NCBI GenBank assembly: GCA_947054185.1
Contig: CAMRVW010000095.1
Location: 1-8,120, forward strand
Origin: an uncultured Rikenellaceae bacterium
Lineage (GTDB): Bacteria > Bacteroidota > Bacteroidia > Bacteroidales > Rikenellaceae
Length of the DNA: 8,120 nucleotides
Direction of reading: 5' to 3'
Shown: positions 6,415-8,120 of the stretch, piece after piece
Layout: every line of letters begins with the position of its first letter
Numbering within the stretch: the stretch's first letter is position 1
Made by a program: the position numbers and the translations under genes
The notes under the pieces: model-generated
The model's database searches: none
The model's input: only the letters and a program-made list of their open reading frames with translations
What the model was told of the DNA's origin: nothing

Positions 6415-7791
6415 ATGGCTAAGGTAAAGAAAAGTTGGTTTTGTAAAAATTGCGGCAACGAGTCACCCAAATGGCTCGGCCGCTGTCCCGACTGCGGCGA
6501 GTGGAACACCTTCGTTGAAGAGGTGGTGGCCTCAGACCCCAAAAGGACGCGTTACAGCGAGCAGGCCTCGGGTGTTGCCGAGCGTTCGCGCCCCGTGTTG
6601 CTCGGTGAGGTTCAACAACAAAACCTCATACGCATAGACATGGGTTACGGCGAGGTCAACCGTGTGTTGGGCGGAGGACTGGTACCCGGCTCTCTCATAC
6701 TGCTGGGTGGCGAGCCCGGCATAGGCAAGTCGACTCTCAGCCTTCAACTGGCCATGCAGCCCCACGGCCTTACCGTGCTCTATGTCTCGGGCGAGGAGAG
6801 CCCCGAACAAATAAAGATACGTGCCGACAGGTTGGGCACAATCAGCGACAACTGTTACCTTCTGGCCGAGACATCGTGCGACTCCATCATAAACAGCATG
6901 CGCCAAATGAGGCCAGGCATGGTGGTCATAGACTCCATACAGACCCTCTATAGCGACACCATAGAGTCATCGCCCGGCGGCATCGCCCAGATACGCGAGT
7001 GCGCCGCCATACTCATGCGTTATGCCAAAGAGACGGCAACACCCATATTCATAATAGGCCATATAACCAAAGACGGCACCATTGCCGGCCCCAAGATATT
7101 GGAACACATCGTCGATGTGGTGCTTCAGTTCGAGGGCGACCCCAACAACATATACCGTCTTTTGAGGAGCATAAAGAACCGTTTCGGCGCCACATCAGAG
7201 ATAGGCGTATTCGAGATGCGCTCGGAAGGACTCGTGGAGGTGCTCAACCCCTCGGAGATACTGCTCACCCATCACGACGAACCCCTGAGCGGCATAGCCA
7301 TAGGAGCGACACTCGACGGCGCACGTCCCTATCTGATAGAGGCACAGGCTCTGGTGTCGACAACCGCTTACGGCACACCGCAACGCACCACCACAGGCTT
7401 TGACGGCAAGCGTCTGAGCATGTTGCTCGCCGTGATAGAAAAGCGGCTCAACTTCCGCATGGGCTCAAAGGATGTGTTTCTCAACATAGCCGGAGGCTTC
7501 AAGGTCAACGATCCCGGGCTCGACGCCGCCGTCGTGGCTTCGGTGCTCTCGTCGGCTCTCGACAAACCCATACCCGAGAGCACCGCCTTTGCCGGAGAGA
7601 TAGGGTTGTCGGGCGAGATAAGGCCCGCATCACGCACCGAGGCCCGCATAGTGGAGGCCTCACGGCTCGGGTTCGACAAGATAGTCGTGTCGTCATACGC
7701 CCGCAAGGCTCTCTCCAAACTGTCGTTCGACATAGAAGTGATATATGTCGGCAAAATAGAAGAACTCGCACGACACATCGCAAACAGCTGA
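6415..7791 (+). CDS. radA: DNA repair protein RadA
   Basis: RadA (Sms) is a RecA-like ATPase that helps RecA by driving branch migration and processing of recombination intermediates in the nucleoid. The 458-residue length is typical. An N-terminal zinc finger uses C10, C13, C24 and C27 (CKNCG, then CPDCG). The RecA-like core has Walker A GGEPGIGKST (98-107), GEESPEQ (126-132), Walker B MVVIDSIQTL (169-178) and the RadA-specific KNRFG (254-258). The C-terminal third is the Lon-protease-like domain, with FLNIAGGFKVNDPGLD (355-370) and GEIGLSGEIRP (394-404); it is structural and lacks protease activity in the family. The start is supported by the family-standard position of the zinc finger. Of 40 isoleucine codons, about 34 are ATA. 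No protein gene follows it in the window: a dispersed repeat begins within a few bases of the stop. Confidence 0.97.
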   Translation: MAKVKKSWFCKNCGNESPKWLGRCPDCGEWNTFVEEVVASDPKRTRYSEQASGVAERSRPVLLGEVQQQNLIRIDMGYGEVNRVLGGGLVPGSLILLGGEPGIGKSTLSLQLAMQPHGLTVLYVSGEESPEQIKIRADRLGTISDNCYLLAETSCDSIINSMRQMRPGMVVIDSIQTLYSDTIESSPGGIAQIRECAAILMRYAKETATPIFIIGHITKDGTIAGPKILEHIVDVVLQFEGDPNNIYRLLRSIKNRFGATSEIGVFEMRSEGLVEVLNPSEILLTHHDEPLSGIAIGATLDGARPYLIEAQALVSTTAYGTPQRTTTGFDGKRLSMLLAVIEKRLNFRMGSKDVFLNIAGGFKVNDPGLDAAVVASVLSSALDKPIPESTAFAGEIGLSGEIRPASRTEARIVEASRLGFDKIVVSSYARKALSKLSFDIEVIYVGKIEELARHIANS

Positions 7792-7821
7792 AAGGTCTCG
7801 TGAAAGATATGGTTTGCCGAA

Positions 7822-7879
7822 ACTGCCGTTTGTTTGCGGCCACTGCCGTTTATTTTGCCGGCACTGCCTCCGGCGGCCC
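7822..7879 (+). repeat. Short tandem units of about 20 nt within repeat copy 2
   Basis: ACTGCCGTTTGTTTGC (7822-7837) and ACTGCCGTTTATTTTGC (7842-7858) are near-identical units 20 nt apart. A third ACTGCC start at 7863 leads into the GC-rich block. Copy 1 holds equivalent units on the minus strand at 546-562 and about 567-585. Confidence 0.6.
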
Positions 7880-7900
7880 TTCCGGGGGAGGGGTCACGGA

Positions 7901-7930
7901 GGGGTCTCAGACCCCCTTTTGATATTTTTG
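7901..7930 (+). terminator. Terminator-like hairpin downstream of radA
   Basis: GGGGTC (7901-7906) pairs with GACCCC (7910-7915) around TCA. It is followed by C and then TTTTGATATTTTTG (7917-7930). It lies about 110 nt past the radA stop. The same stem, with loop TGT in plus-strand reading, ends the glycosyltransferase side in repeat copy 1. The T-tract is interrupted by GATA, so termination is likely but not certain. Confidence 0.5.
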
Positions 7931-7951
7931 AGAGCAAAGACTAATAGGATA

Positions 7952-7996
7952 ATGTCATAAATGTGTAAGACGCATGTCGAAACACATTTATGACAT
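7952..7996 (+). repeat. Perfect 15-bp palindrome with 15-nt conserved loop, copy 2
   Basis: Positions 7952-7966 and 7982-7996 are perfect reverse complements over 15 bp. The loop at 7967-7981 is AAGACGCATGTCGAA, matching the copy 1 loop at 13 of 15 bases in the same + strand direction. Four stem positions differ from copy 1, and all four are compensated on the other arm. Confidence 0.9.
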
Positions 7997-8120
7997 ATCT
8001 GTTTTCTGCCCTTGGGCTGAATGCCTAAAGTATGTCAAAACAGGGGCATGACCTCTCGCGGAAAGGGTGTGGAAGACAGAGCGGCAAACAAAAGTGGGGC
8101 AGTGCGAAGTATGCCGTAAG

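Larger units (their letters stand above)
7801..8120 (+). repeat. Dispersed intergenic repeat, copy 2, cut by the window edge
   Basis: This is the partner of 241-600, in opposite orientation. It begins right after the radA stop and keeps the same order: short units, GC-rich block with 38 identical bases (7860-7897), terminator-like stem and T-tract (7901-7932), palindrome (7952-7996) and conserved patches (about 8037-8095). The right copy has about 10 extra bases around 7898-7907 next to the terminator stem. Weak similarity to copy 1 continues to the window edge (8096-8120 against about 262-288), so the element probably runs on. No coding sequence is supported between 7792 and 8120. Confidence 0.85.

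Noticed and set aside
408..8060. Short peptide similarity (VRxxSKHxY) when both palindromes are read in the same + strand frame.
   Set aside because: The similarity follows from the conserved nucleotides of loop and inner stem. The two loop differences change amino acids, copy 2 lacks a sensible start, and both frames soon stop.

Overview
The window looks like chromosomal DNA of a Gram-negative gut-type Bacteroidota, probably order Bacteroidales and possibly Muribaculaceae. The grounds are: a Kdo transferase, which implies lipid A and an outer membrane; starts preceded by AT-rich sequence rather than strong Shine-Dalgarno motifs; a match to the Bacteroides-type -7 promoter element TAnnTTTG; an Mrp protein lacking the usual CxxC, as is common in this phylum; and moderately GC-rich genes that use AUA heavily for isoleucine. 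The family-level call is an inference.

Layout. Positions 1-605 hold no gene. They carry short A-rich repeat units and one copy (minus orientation) of a dispersed intergenic repeat. Three minus-strand genes follow. Transcription runs leftward from mrp (3162-4208, P-loop Fe-S carrier type ATPase) into waaA/kdtA (1927-3165, Kdo transferase), whose start overlaps the mrp stop by 4 nt, and then, after a 205-nt gap, into a GT4-type glycosyltransferase (606-1721). Positions 4209-4529 form a divergent intergenic region with an AT-rich promoter zone and a GC-rich, structured stretch of about 260 nt that would be the mrp leader. Two plus-strand genes run rightward: sppA (4530-6296, 67K-type signal peptide peptidase) and radA (6415-7791, recombination and branch-migration ATPase). 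From 7801 to the window end lies a second copy of the dispersed repeat, now in plus orientation.

The five genes are housekeeping or envelope genes. WaaA and the glycosyltransferase fit lipopolysaccharide or surface-glycan assembly, SppA is membrane proteostasis, and Mrp and RadA serve Fe-S cluster and DNA maintenance. No defence system, phage, insertion sequence or CRISPR array is visible.

The most unusual content is the flanking repeat pair. Both copies sit just past the 3' end of an outward-reading gene and keep the same block order: ~20-nt units, a 38-nt identical GC-rich block, a terminator-like GGGGTC/GACCCC stem followed by T-rich sequence, a perfect palindrome, and further conserved blocks. 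The palindrome has a nearly invariant 15-nt loop (AAGACNCANGTCGAA), while its stem differs by fully compensated base-pair changes. The loop points the same way on the + strand in both copies although the flanks are inverted, so it is flipped relative to its surroundings in one of them. This may be an undescribed palindromic repeat family or recombination target.
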